A DNA stretch of 64,000 nt, taken from an uncultured bacterium (GTDB lineage Bacteria > Chloroflexota > Anaerolineae > J036 > Brachytrichaceae). The notes below the pieces were generated by a model, which worked only from the letters and a program-made list of their open reading frames with translations, was not told the origin of the DNA and did no database searches. Location: positions 1-64,000 of the forward strand of contig CAIXPS010000292.1 of the NCBI GenBank assembly GCA_903921365.1, read 5' to 3'. Position numbers and translations under genes: made by a program. Below are positions 17,407 through 25,278 of the stretch, piece after piece; within the stretch, counting starts at the first letter, position 1, and each line of letters begins with the position of its first letter.

Positions 17407-18585
17407 TTATTTTAAGAAATCTTTGAGCTGACGGCTGCGGACAGGATGGCGCAGGCGGCGCAGTGCGCGCCCTTCAATCTGGCGGATGCGCTCACGCGTC
17501 AGCCCGAACTTCTGTCCCACTTCTTCGAGCGTATAACTTTTTCCATTGACCAGGCCAAAGCGCAATCGCAGAATGCGTTGCTCGCGCGGCGTCAGGCTGG
17601 AGAGCACCTGCTCGATTTTGTCATGGAGAAGGCCTTCATATACCGTCTGTGAAGGCGATGGCGTGGTCTCATCCTCAATAAACGAGCCAAACTCGTTGTC
17701 CTCTTCCTCACCGACGGGCTGTTCCAGCGAGAGCGGTCGCCATGACACTTTCAGCATCCATTCGACTTTCGCCAGTTCAATGCCCAGTTCTGCCGCGATT
17801 TCATTGGGATTCGGTTTGCGCCCCAGCGCCTGCTCCATTTCATGCGCCGTCTTGTACAGGCGACGGATGCGGTCGCTCATGTGAACTGGCACGCGAATAG
17901 TGCGCGCCTGGTCGGCAATGGCGCGCGTAATCGTCTGGCGAATCCACCATGTCGCATAGGTGCTGAAGCGAAAGCCGAGTTTATGGTTGTACTTCTCGAC
18001 TGCTTTCATCAGGCCGAGATTGCCTTCTTGAATCAAGTCCAGGAATGGCACGCCACGGCCCATATACTTCTTTGCGATACTGACGACGAGACGCGTATTC
18101 GCTTTAATCAAATGATCGCGCGCCAGGCGGCCGTCCTCAAGGATAAGGTTGTGCTTCTCTATCTCATCCGGCTTGAGTGTGCGTTCCGTCGACTCCAGGC
18201 GCACTTTTGTGCGCGCGGCGTGATCGATCTTGCGGGCGAGTTTGATCTCCTCTGCATTGGTCAGGAGTGGCACGCGCGCCATTTCGCGCAGATATAGCCC
18301 GATGCTGTCGTCAGAACTGATCGCGGCTACGTCGTCGCTCTCCTCCTCTTCCTCTTCTTCATCGTCAAGGAAATACAGATCGCCATCATCCTCGTCATCA
18401 GCCGACAGGTCCTGCACCTGAACGCCTGTATCGGTTAAAAGGCTGATGACCCGATCCAGGAGGTCGCTGCTGTCCTCAAGATCGGGCAGCAGTTCGAGAA
18501 TATCATCGACGATGACGTAGCCTTGTGTTTCGGCCTTTATCAGCAACGCAGCAACAATCTGGTCTTCATCGATTTGTGTTTTCAT
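17407..18585 (-). CDS. rpoD: Primary-type RNA polymerase sigma factor (RpoD/SigA)
   Basis: 392 residues. In order: a region 1.1-like N-terminus, a very acidic linker (DLYFLDDEEEEEEESDD, about 70-86), region 1.2 (DSIGLYLREMARVPLLT), region 2 with FLDLIQEGNLGLMKAVEKY and STYATWWIRQ for -10 recognition and melting, region 3, and region 4 with LTPREQRILRLRFGL and the helix-turn-helix EEVGQKFGLTRERIRQIE. It directs transcription from TTGACA/TATAAT-like promoters. It is followed with a 1-base gap by the E1-beta gene and preceded by a DUF177 gene, not by dnaG as in many bacteria. Confidence 0.93.
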   Translation of the reverse strand: MKTQIDEDQIVAALLIKAETQGYVIVDDILELLPDLEDSSDLLDRVISLLTDTGVQVQDLSADDEDDGDLYFLDDEEEEEEESDDVAAISSDDSIGLYLREMARVPLLTNAEEIKLARKIDHAARTKVRLESTERTLKPDEIEKHNLILEDGRLARDHLIKANTRLVVSIAKKYMGRGVPFLDLIQEGNLGLMKAVEKYNHKLGFRFSTYATWWIRQTITRAIADQARTIRVPVHMSDRIRRLYKTAHEMEQALGRKPNPNEIAAELGIELAKVEWMLKVSWRPLSLEQPVGEEEDNEFGSFIEDETTPSPSQTVYEGLLHDKIEQVLSSLTPREQRILRLRFGLVNGKSYTLEEVGQKFGLTRERIRQIEGRALRRLRHPVRSRQLKDFLK

Positions 18586-18612
18586 GGTGTAATTCGGCAG
18601 TGCGTTCGCTGT

Positions 18613-19098
18613 TTAGGACGGCTCGCCCTTCCCGTTATTATCTGGATCTGCCCATTTCACGGTCAGCCATTCAGCGTCATCTTTATCCACCAGGTCATTA
18701 AGAGCGTTGTTATCCTGATATCTGGGATGGATCGGATTAATAGGGATGGTCATGATGATGAGTTCGCGGATTGTCTCGGTCAGGTCGATGTAGCCGTCGT
18801 CGCGTATCCGGCGATCTTCTTCAGGCGGTGTGAAACCTGGCAGGGAAAAGGCGACGTCGTCAAGTGACACGGTCAGAGGAAGTTCGAACATCTCGATCGA
18901 TCGCACGCACTGCACATCAACTGCTGAATCGATGTTGCCTTCAACAAGGATGCTTTCGTTGGTGCGGGTAAACGTCAAATCTGCTCGCAGGTATGCTACC
19001 TGGAGTTCGTCATCTAGCCAGGTGCGCCCACGATCAAGCTGCTCGTACTGACGAGTGCCAACCGGCGCGCCGAGGAGTTTATTCAGCCGGAAGCGCAT
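18613..19098 (-). CDS. DUF177 (YceD) family protein
   Basis: 161 residues. The conserved C-x-R-S-I-E-x-F segment is near the middle and the IDLTETIRELIIMTIPINPIHP segment near the end. The family is linked to 23S rRNA or large-subunit biogenesis, and its gene normally precedes rpmF (L32). Here rpmF is absent and rpoD follows 27 bases later. On the minus strand TAAACT ends 5 bases before the ATG, suggesting a leaderless start for the whole long operon. Confidence 0.75.
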   Translation of the reverse strand: MRFRLNKLLGAPVGTRQYEQLDRGRTWLDDELQVAYLRADLTFTRTNESILVEGNIDSAVDVQCVRSIEMFELPLTVSLDDVAFSLPGFTPPEEDRRIRDDGYIDLTETIRELIIMTIPINPIHPRYQDNNALNDLVDKDDAEWLTVKWADPDNNGKGEPS

Positions 19099-19453
19099 AA
19101 TTTAGTTTAACACGGCTCAATAGTCAGAGTCAATCATGTCAGAGTCAGCCAAGTCAGAGTCAGTTATTGAAAGGAATCGAAAAGAATCAACACGAATTAT
19201 CTCAGCAAAATGATTGATTTGTATAATGAGGATTGTACCAAACCTGGCGCCTTGTTCATAACAAGCAAGCAACCAATTGTGTCTTGCCCTTGCGCATAAC
19301 TATCTTAAAAGGATATCTATTTTTAAGGTTTGGTTGAACGACTGTCTTGCTTAAAAAGTCCAGTTGAGTAAAATCAGGAGTCCCACAGGTGATGTGTCCA
19401 TATGCAATTGGTTGTCTGGCATATCACTGAGTTTTAATGCTGGAGCCAGAGAA
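19099..19453. other. AT-rich gap upstream of dnaA with tandem 15-bp repeats
   Basis: Three direct repeats with the core GTCAGAGTCA start at 19123, 19138 and 19153, a period of exactly 15 bp. An AT-rich stretch follows, with a TATAAT box at 19222-19227 that could serve dnaA. I found no clear DnaA box (TTATNCACA) on either strand, so an origin of replication is possible by position only. The leader before the dnaA ATG would be about 220 bases. Confidence 0.5.
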
Positions 19454-20863
19454 ATGAGACCTGAAGAAGCATGGCAATCAGCGATTGGCGAGATCGAGAT
19501 AAACGTAGGGCGCGGGACATATACGACTTGGCTGAAGTCGGCACGCCTTGTGACTTATGAGGATGGTCAGTTCATCATCGGGGTTCCAAACGGATATGTG
19601 AAGGAATGGATGGAAAACCGCATGGTGGGTCAACTTAAGAAGGCATTAGGCGACCGCATGGGACGCGGTGTGGATGTAACATTCACCCTGATCACTCAAA
19701 ACTCAATATCCCAGAATGGCCTGTCGCCAGCGGCGCCGGTGAATACAAATGCTACACAAGTGCCAACATTACCAGTACGCAATATTTCGGCATCACAAGC
19801 CGATACCCAGAGTAACTCCGCGCGCTCGCCTGGGGCGCAGGGTGATGGTTTGAATCCGCGTTACACCTTCGAGAGCTTCGTGGTAGGCTCTGGCAACCGA
19901 ATGGCGCATGCCGCTGCCATGTCCGTTGCGGAGCAACCGGCCGATCGCTACAACCCGCTATTTCTGTACGGCGGGTCTGGTCTGGGCAAGACCCATCTTC
20001 TGCACGCGATTGGTCACGCAGCGCGATTGCACGGTTTGACTTCGTTCTATGTCACATCCGAGACATTCATGAACGAACTCATCGCCTCAATCCGTTCGCA
20101 GAGCACGGAGACTTTTCGCAACAAATATCGTTACGTCGATATGTTGTTGATGGACGATGTGCAATTTATCGCTGGAAAAGAGAGCACGCAGGAGGAGTTC
20201 TTTCACACCTTCAATACGCTCTACAGCGCAAACAAACAAATCGTCGTCACCAGTGATCGACCGCCTAAGATGATGGTCACGCTTGAGGAGCGCCTGCGCA
20301 GCCGGTTCGAGTGGGGTTTGATGACCGATATCGCGCCGCCTGATCTTGAGACGCGCATTGCGATCCTGCAGCAGAAAGCGGCTCAGCGCAACGCCATATT
20401 GCCTTCTGATGTGATCGAGTTTGTGGCAAAACAGGTTCAGAGCAATGTGCGCGAGCTCGAGGGCGCATTGACTCGGTTGCTTGCGACATCCGAAATGACG
20501 GGTAGAGTGATCAATGTGCAGTTCGCGCGCGACACACTTGTCGACCTGGTGGGGCGCCGGGCGCATATCACGCCGTCACAAGTGATCGAGACTATCTCCA
20601 AGTACTACAGCATCTCGTTGCAGGAGCTGGTGTCTGCATCGCGCAACAAAGAGCTTGTTGTGCCCCGACAGGTGGCTATGTACCTGATCCGGCAGGAAAC
20701 CGATGCGTCGTTGCCAGAAATCGGCGGGCTGCTAGGAGGACGCGACCACTCCACAGTAATTCACGGCATCGAGCGCGTGAAGGAACGGCTGGAGTCAGAG
20801 GATCAGTTGCGCCGCGACGTGATGAGCGTCCGCGAGCAACTCTACATCAACGTTACTGCTTAG
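19454..20863 (+). CDS. dnaA: Chromosomal replication initiator DnaA
   Basis: 469 residues. Domain I is at 1-80, a Ser/Asn/Gln-rich linker at 81-133, then the AAA+ domain with Walker A GGSGLGKT (173-180) and Walker [10 protein letters not shown]. Domain IV holds the DnaA signature ([16 protein letters not shown]) for DnaA-box binding. I chose the ATG at 19454 ([11 protein letters not shown]), with GGAG 8 bases upstream; the longer frame back to 19364 adds residues that do not match the family. dnaN is not next to it, unlike the classic dnaA-dnaN order. Confidence 0.95.
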   Translation: MRPEEAWQSAIGEIEINVGRGTYTTWLKSARLVTYEDGQFIIGVPNGYVKEWMENRMVGQLKKALGDRMGRGVDVTFTLITQNSISQNGLSPAAPVNTNATQVPTLPVRNISASQADTQSNSARSPGAQGDGLNPRYTFESFVVGSGNRMAHAAAMSVAEQPADRYNPLFLYGGSGLGKTHLLHAIGHAARLHGLTSFYVTSETFMNELIASIRSQSTETFRNKYRYVDMLLMDDVQFIAGKESTQEEFFHTFNTLYSANKQIVVTSDRPPKMMVTLEERLRSRFEWGLMTDIAPPDLETRIAILQQKAAQRNAILPSDVIEFVAKQVQSNVRELEGALTRLLATSEMTGRVINVQFARDTLVDLVGRRAHITPSQVIETISKYYSISLQELVSASRNKELVVPRQVAMYLIRQETDASLPEIGGLLGGRDHSTVIHGIERVKERLESEDQLRRDVMSVREQLYINVTA

Positions 20864-20873
20864 ACGGCGCGCG

Positions 20874-20897
20874 CACCCCTTGCAATTGCAAGGGGTG
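20874..20897. terminator. Perfect 24-bp palindrome between convergent dnaA and phhB
   Basis: CACCCCTTGCAA followed directly by its reverse complement. It lies 10 bases after the dnaA stop and 10 bases before the end of the pterin dehydratase gene. No T-run on either side, so it may act through pausing or protein binding. Confidence 0.5.
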
Positions 20898-20907
20898 AGT
20901 TGTGGGA

Positions 20908-21195
20908 CTAGATCATGGGGAGGCGATTGATCTGTTCGGCAAGATTGATGTCTTTATCGGTCAAGCCGCTTGCATCATGTGTAGTGAGTGCCAGCGTCAC
21001 TCGACGCCAGTTGATGGTGATATCCGGGTGATGTTGTGCTGCCTCGGCCAGTAACCCGACAGCATTTACGAATGTAAGCGCCTGCACAAATCCAGATAGC
21101 GCGAAAGTGCGCGTGATCTCGCCCTGCGCATTCAGCGACCACCCTTCCAACTTCGCGAGCGTTGTTTGTGCCTCTTCTGTGCTAAATTTTGTCAT
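20908..21195 (-). CDS. phhB: 4a-hydroxytetrahydrobiopterin dehydratase (PCD/DCoH)
   Basis: 95 residues, the normal size. It has the conserved core with the catalytic His pair (AAQHHPDITINWRRVTLALTTHDASGLTDKD). The enzyme dehydrates pterin-4a-carbinolamine to recycle the pterin cofactor; in bacteria without phenylalanine hydroxylase it may support the molybdopterin pathway. It lies 38 bases after the amidohydrolase gene on the same strand. Confidence 0.88.
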   Translation of the reverse strand: MTKFSTEEAQTTLAKLEGWSLNAQGEITRTFALSGFVQALTFVNAVGLLAEAAQHHPDITINWRRVTLALTTHDASGLTDKDINLAEQINRLPMI

Positions 21196-21233
21196 TGCGC
21201 CTGCTTCTCACAAATCCCTGCTCAACTGCTGAA

Positions 21234-23261
21234 TTATGCTGTTGTGCCGGCCTGATCTTTGCCCATCACGATGTCGATATATTCATGCCGGATGACGGCG
21301 TCGTCCAGTATGCCAAATTGCGCCAACACTTCACCGATTACTTGTGACTTGTGCTCTGCGTCGCGGATGCTCCATGTGCGGCTCTTTATCTCGATATAAG
21401 CGCCTGATTGTTCGGGCTTGACGATGCGATCGATATTGATAAAGAAGGTGTCATCGTCGTACAGGATCTCCCAGCGCAACCGGTCTTTCTCAATCTGCAC
21501 TTCGTGGGATGGCTTGAAATACTCGCGGTAGAAGCGCAGGCTGCGATCTGCCGGCGCGATGAAGCGCGAACGCGACAAGAGGATGGAGTGGGGGTACTCT
21601 CGTTCCTTCTGCGCGCCGACAAGCGTTAACCTGTAACGGCTATTGATGATCTGCCCACTTTCATCAATGTGCTCATCTTCTCGATAACGCAGGCGTGTGT
21701 TCTCACTATCAAAGTGGAAGTAGGTGTCGTATTGCTTGTAATGAACACTGCGCACTACTGTGAAATCGCTGTTATTTATGATCTTGGCAATAATAGGCGC
21801 TGGATCATCGACGCGCGCCTTGAGCTGCACCTCAAACGACTCTTCCTGCTGGACGCCGCCAATGGCCGCCAGTTTGCGCAATACATCGCCCTCGCGCTCG
21901 ATCAGGAACGTGTTGATCTGCGCTGCAACGGCGTTGGCGCGCGCGCGGATGTCGGATTCGTCGAGTGTCAGCAGGGTGCGATTGCGCATCAGACACTTCC
22001 CGTTTACCCAGACATCGCGAACGTCGCTGCCTTTGCTGGCGTAAACGATTTGTGTATAGACGCCGTTCGGGTTGCGCGACAGGCTGTAGTACTGCGGTGT
22101 GTTGTGCAGTGTAGCCATATTGAGCACAATGATGTCAGCCCGCTTGCCTGGAACCAGCGACCCTGTCATATCGCCGATGTGGAGAGCGCGCGCGCCCTCG
22201 ATCGTGCCCATCGCCATAGCCGTGCGCGCCGGAACGACCACAGGGTCGCGCGTGCTGCCTTTGGCAAGTAATGCCACAAGCCGCATCTCCTCAAAGTGGT
22301 CAAGGTCGTTGTTGCTTGCCGGCCCGTCTGTGCCGATGCCTACGTGCAAGCCCGTTGCCAGCATCTGCGTCACATTGGCGACGCCGCTGGCGAGTTTCAG
22401 GTTGGCGGTCGGATTGTGGGATATAGTTGCGCCGGCGCGTTGCAGGGTGCGCATTTCTCCCTGGTCGATAGCAGTGCAGTGTGCGGCGATGACCCTGGCC
22501 TCGAGCAAGCCATTCTTCTTCACCCAGTTCACTACGGGCATGCCGTGTTCGCGGCGCGAATCCTCTACTTCCTGGAAGGTTTCGCTGATGTGGATATGTA
22601 ACGGGACATCGTACTTGATCGCCATCTCGGCGCAGCGCAACAGCAGGTTGCCGCTGCACGTGTATGGCGCATGCGGCGCAACAACTGGAACAATGAGCGG
22701 GTGCCCTTTCCACTTCTGGATGAATTGCTCGCAGCTGACGAGGCTTTCATCCCAGGAACCGGCGTCGGGTGTGGGGTACTGCATGATGGTCTGGCCGCAG
22801 AGCGCCCGCATGCCAGACTTTGAAATGGACTCGGCGATCGAGTCTTCATAGTAGTACATGTCATTGACGCAGGTCACCCCGCTGCGAATCATCTCGGCGC
22901 AGGCGAGTTGCGCGCCAAGCGCGACAAACTCTGGAGACACAAAATTTCGTTCGACCGGCAGCATATAGCCATACAGCCATACGTCAAGCCGCAGGTCATC
23001 GGCGAGTCCACGCAACAGCGTCATCGGCACATGTGTGTGTGCGTTGATCAACCCAGGCATGACGACATGGTTATTGCAATCGACTACTTCAGTTGCCTGG
23101 TAAGTGCGTTCGATCTTTTCTGCCTCGCCAACAGCCACGATCTTGTCCGCTTTGATGGCGACTGCACCGCGGGGGTATAACGCAAAGTTGTCATCCATGG
23201 TGATGACGAAGCCGTTGGTGAGTATTGTGTCGACCCGGATCGGTATTTCAGCTTGAGACAT
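21234..23261 (-). CDS. Amidohydrolase (deaminase type) fused to a CYTH domain
   Basis: 675 residues in two parts. Residues 1-455 are a TrzN/MtaD-like metal-dependent deaminase with HTH (75, 77), LHIH (222, 224), AAHC (261) and TDGP (Asp312), all the expected ligands. Known relatives deaminate 5'-methylthioadenosine, S-adenosylhomocysteine, guanine or triazines. Residues 476-668 look like a CYTH triphosphate tunnel domain: EVQLK at 477-481 in place of ExExK, RLRYRED at 523-529, RLTLVG at 544-549 and YIEIKSR at 622-628. CYTH enzymes hydrolyse triphosphates or cyclise ATP. Only about 200 residues follow the deaminase, so the fusion is in one frame without a break. TATAAC ends 6 bases before the ATG. 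Confidence 0.8.
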   Translation of the reverse strand: MSQAEIPIRVDTILTNGFVITMDDNFALYPRGAVAIKADKIVAVGEAEKIERTYQATEVVDCNNHVVMPGLINAHTHVPMTLLRGLADDLRLDVWLYGYMLPVERNFVSPEFVALGAQLACAEMIRSGVTCVNDMYYYEDSIAESISKSGMRALCGQTIMQYPTPDAGSWDESLVSCEQFIQKWKGHPLIVPVVAPHAPYTCSGNLLLRCAEMAIKYDVPLHIHISETFQEVEDSRREHGMPVVNWVKKNGLLEARVIAAHCTAIDQGEMRTLQRAGATISHNPTANLKLASGVANVTQMLATGLHVGIGTDGPASNNDLDHFEEMRLVALLAKGSTRDPVVVPARTAMAMGTIEGARALHIGDMTGSLVPGKRADIIVLNMATLHNTPQYYSLSRNPNGVYTQIVYASKGSDVRDVWVNGKCLMRNRTLLTLDESDIRARANAVAAQINTFLIEREGDVLRKLAAIGGVQQEESFEVQLKARVDDPAPIIAKIINNSDFTVVRSVHYKQYDTYFHFDSENTRLRYREDEHIDESGQIINSRYRLTLVGAQKEREYPHSILLSRSRFIAPADRSLRFYREYFKPSHEVQIEKDRLRWEILYDDDTFFINIDRIVKPEQSGAYIEIKSRTWSIRDAEHKSQVIGEVLAQFGILDDAVIRHEYIDIVMGKDQAGTTA

Positions 23262-23297
23262 GGGGATGTTATAACATAGATGTGGGGTTGCACAGTC

Positions 23298-23325
23298 TTG
23301 AAAATGCTTTTATACTGAGCATAAT
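23298..23325 (+). promoter_or_regulatory. Promoter of the DMT transporter leader
   Basis: TTGAAA at 23298-23303 and CATAAT at 23320-23325, spacing 16. It predicts a transcript start near 23332, so both hairpin units below lie inside a leader of about 155 bases. Confidence 0.4.
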
Positions 23326-23339
23326 TTCATAAGCTGATT

Positions 23340-23451
23340 TCTCCACGTTGAGAGCCGGGCGCAGTGTTTGCACTCCGGCTTTTTTGCGTTTCAGGAGTGT
23401 TTACGTTCTCCATGTAGAGAGCCGGATGTGTCAATGACACGCCGGCTTTTT
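23340..23451 (+). promoter_or_regulatory. Tandem hairpin/terminator leader of the DMT transporter
   Basis: Two units of the same design. Each has a small CTC/GAG hairpin (around 23341-23353 and 23407-23420) that runs directly into a terminator-like hairpin with AGCCGG paired to CCGGCT and a T-run (23353-23385 and 23420-23451). The stem ends and the sequence TCTCCA(C/T)GT(T/A)GAGAGCCGG are shared, while the inner arms differ but stay paired (AGTG/CACT; GTGTC/GACAC). That covariation supports real RNA structure. It may be a transcription attenuator or riboswitch-like element. It does not match any riboswitch that I can recognise. Confidence 0.55.
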
Positions 23452-23486
23452 CGATTTTTCGAGACATCAGTCTGAGGCAACAGGTA

Positions 23487-24404
23487 ATGACTAGAAAAGG
23501 TATTTTTGCGGACGCGTCACTGCTGATGATCGCCATCATCTGGGGAGCCACGTTCCCCATGGTCAAAGGCGCCGTCGAGAGCTTCCCGGTGTTCTCATTC
23601 CTCGCGGTTCGTTTCGCCATCGCGTCTGTTGCCCTGTTGCTTCTGACCTGGCGCACATTGCGCGCGATTCCTCGCAAGTGGGTGATCGCCGGGTTGCTTG
23701 CCGGTTTGGTCAATTTCGCCGGTTTTGCGCTTCAAACGTATGGGCTGCAGACAATCGCGCCCGGACGCGCCGCCTTTATCACAGGTTTGTATGGCGCACT
23801 CGTCCCATTCATTCTGGTATTTATTGGCAAGGGTAAGATCACCCCCATGATGTGGGCGGCGATTGGGCTTTCTGTTGTGGGGTTGATGTTCCTGTTCTGG
23901 CATGACCTGACTTTCAGTTTCGCTGGCGGCGATATCCTGGTAATTCTGTGCGCATTTGCGTTCGCGTTGCAGATCGTCATGGTCGGGCTGTTTCCCAAAG
24001 ACCTGGACCCCAGGCCAATGGCCACATTACAGGCGCTATCGTGTTTTGGCGCGGCGGCACTTTTTGCGGTGGTCGCTGACCATCCCATGCCTGCGATTCC
24101 AGTGGACACACTGGGTGCAGCCGCCTTCACGGGTTTACTGGGCACGGCTCTGGCCCTGCTGGTGCAGACTTGGGCGCAACGCCATACACCCACCTCACAC
24201 GCAGCACTGATCCTGTGCACTGAGCCAGTCTGGGGGGCGATTGCCAGTGTGACATTGTTCGGCGAGGTATTCACACCGTTAGCAACGCTGGGTTGCGTAT
24301 TCATGTTGGTCAGCATGGTAGCGCCCGATCTGGCGGGAAACATCCGGACGCTGTTCCAGCGTCGTGTGGCTGAACCGGCATCTTTTGGTCTTCCTGCGCG
24401 TTAA
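23487..24404 (+). CDS. DMT/EamA-family transporter
   Basis: 305 residues with about ten membrane helices in two repeated EamA halves (IWGATFPMVKGAV at the start, then CTEPVWGAIASVTLFGEVF in the second half). The family exports amino acids, nucleobases or other metabolites by an electrochemical gradient. The substrate is unknown; the leader structure upstream may sense it. No other gene shares the transcript with certainty, since the next gene has its own -10 box. Confidence 0.8.
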   Translation: MTRKGIFADASLLMIAIIWGATFPMVKGAVESFPVFSFLAVRFAIASVALLLLTWRTLRAIPRKWVIAGLLAGLVNFAGFALQTYGLQTIAPGRAAFITGLYGALVPFILVFIGKGKITPMMWAAIGLSVVGLMFLFWHDLTFSFAGGDILVILCAFAFALQIVMVGLFPKDLDPRPMATLQALSCFGAAALFAVVADHPMPAIPVDTLGAAAFTGLLGTALALLVQTWAQRHTPTSHAALILCTEPVWGAIASVTLFGEVFTPLATLGCVFMLVSMVAPDLAGNIRTLFQRRVAEPASFGLPAR

Positions 24405-24458
24405 GCAGTCATTCGGGGTTGCCCGGTAATACTTAGAAACCGGATAGAGTTGATATAG

Positions 24459-24464
24459 TAAAAT
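24459..24464 (+). promoter_or_regulatory. -10 box of the FHA regulator gene
   Basis: TAAAAT ends 6 bases before the ATG at 24471. Transcription would start at the A of the ATG, giving a leaderless mRNA. No SD is present. Confidence 0.5.
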
Positions 24465-24470
24465 GAGTGC

Positions 24471-25190
24471 ATGACTGGTCAACGAGAAACTATACAACCT
24501 ATCCAGGCTGCGCTGTTGCAAGGCGCCGGAAATGTCCGCATCCTGTTAAATCTACCGCTGATCCGTATTGGCCGCGGTGTATCGGGGGAAGGGGACATTG
24601 TAGTTGCGCCCGATGATACGCAGGTGTCACGTGAGCATGCCAGATTGATTCTTGATCTGGGCCGCTGGCTGCTTGAAGACTGTAGCCGCAATGGCACGCT
24701 GGTCAACGGAGAGATCATCCACACTCAACGCGTCGTCCTGGGCGCGGGCGACCGAATACAGATTGGCAGTTCTTTTGACTTCGTCTTTAAAGACTTGAAC
24801 GTCACAGACGCTTCGCCTGTGACGGATCAACAGTTTGCTGCCCAGCAGTTCGTTCCAAATACCCGCGAGACGCCTCCGACAGACAAAGGCATTTGGATCA
24901 GCCCAAGCGCAGCGATCTGGCGCGATGGGGTGTGCCTGCCCGCGAACCTCTCCCGAACAGAATACCGGTTACTCAAGTTCCTGTCGAAGCGCCCCGGCGA
25001 TGTGTGTGACTATGAAACGACGATCCACGCAGTGTGGGGAATGGCGCGCGACAAGGACAGCTTGCACGAGCTCATTTATCGGGTTCGGCGCAAGATCGAA
25101 GTTGATCCGGCGCAACCGAAATACCTGATCATCCGCGCGGGGATAGGAGTTGTGTTTTTTTCGCTCGGCAGTGATAGCGGCACTCAGTAG
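24471..25190 (+). CDS. FHA domain-winged helix DNA-binding protein
   Basis: 239 residues. The FHA domain is at about 23-105 (IRIGRG, SREHARL, CSRNGTLVNG), a phosphothreonine-binding module. A short linker follows and then an OmpR/PhoB-type winged helix (about 135-235: LSRTEYRLLKFLSKRPG, LIYRVRRKIE). It looks like a transcription factor controlled by a Ser/Thr protein kinase instead of a receiver domain. No kinase gene is in the window. Targets are unknown. Confidence 0.8.
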   Translation: MTGQRETIQPIQAALLQGAGNVRILLNLPLIRIGRGVSGEGDIVVAPDDTQVSREHARLILDLGRWLLEDCSRNGTLVNGEIIHTQRVVLGAGDRIQIGSSFDFVFKDLNVTDASPVTDQQFAAQQFVPNTRETPPTDKGIWISPSAAIWRDGVCLPANLSRTEYRLLKFLSKRPGDVCDYETTIHAVWGMARDKDSLHELIYRVRRKIEVDPAQPKYLIIRAGIGVVFFSLGSDSGTQ

Positions 25191-25208
25191 GGTAACGGGG
25201 ATAAAAAA

Positions 25209-25238
25209 CGCGACACCCGCAGTAAAGCGGATGTCGCG
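25209..25238 (-). terminator. Intrinsic terminator of the RNase J gene
   Basis: A 12-bp stem with one mismatch (25209-25220 with 25227-25238), a 6-base loop, and on the minus strand a run of six T (25208-25203). It lies 40 bases after the RNase J stop, between convergent genes. Confidence 0.8.
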
Positions 25239-25278
25239 CATTTGAGCTCCTTCGGAACTACGGTTGCCTGGGTTTCCT

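Noticed and set aside
19099-19453. Origin of replication next to dnaA
   Set aside because: The gap is AT-rich and has tandem repeats, but I found no DnaA boxes on either strand, and dnaN is not adjacent. I list the repeats without calling an origin.
23340-23451. Guanidine-II (mini-ykkC) riboswitch
   Set aside because: Tandem hairpins before a transporter are suggestive, but the loops lack the ACGR tetraloop closed by C-G.
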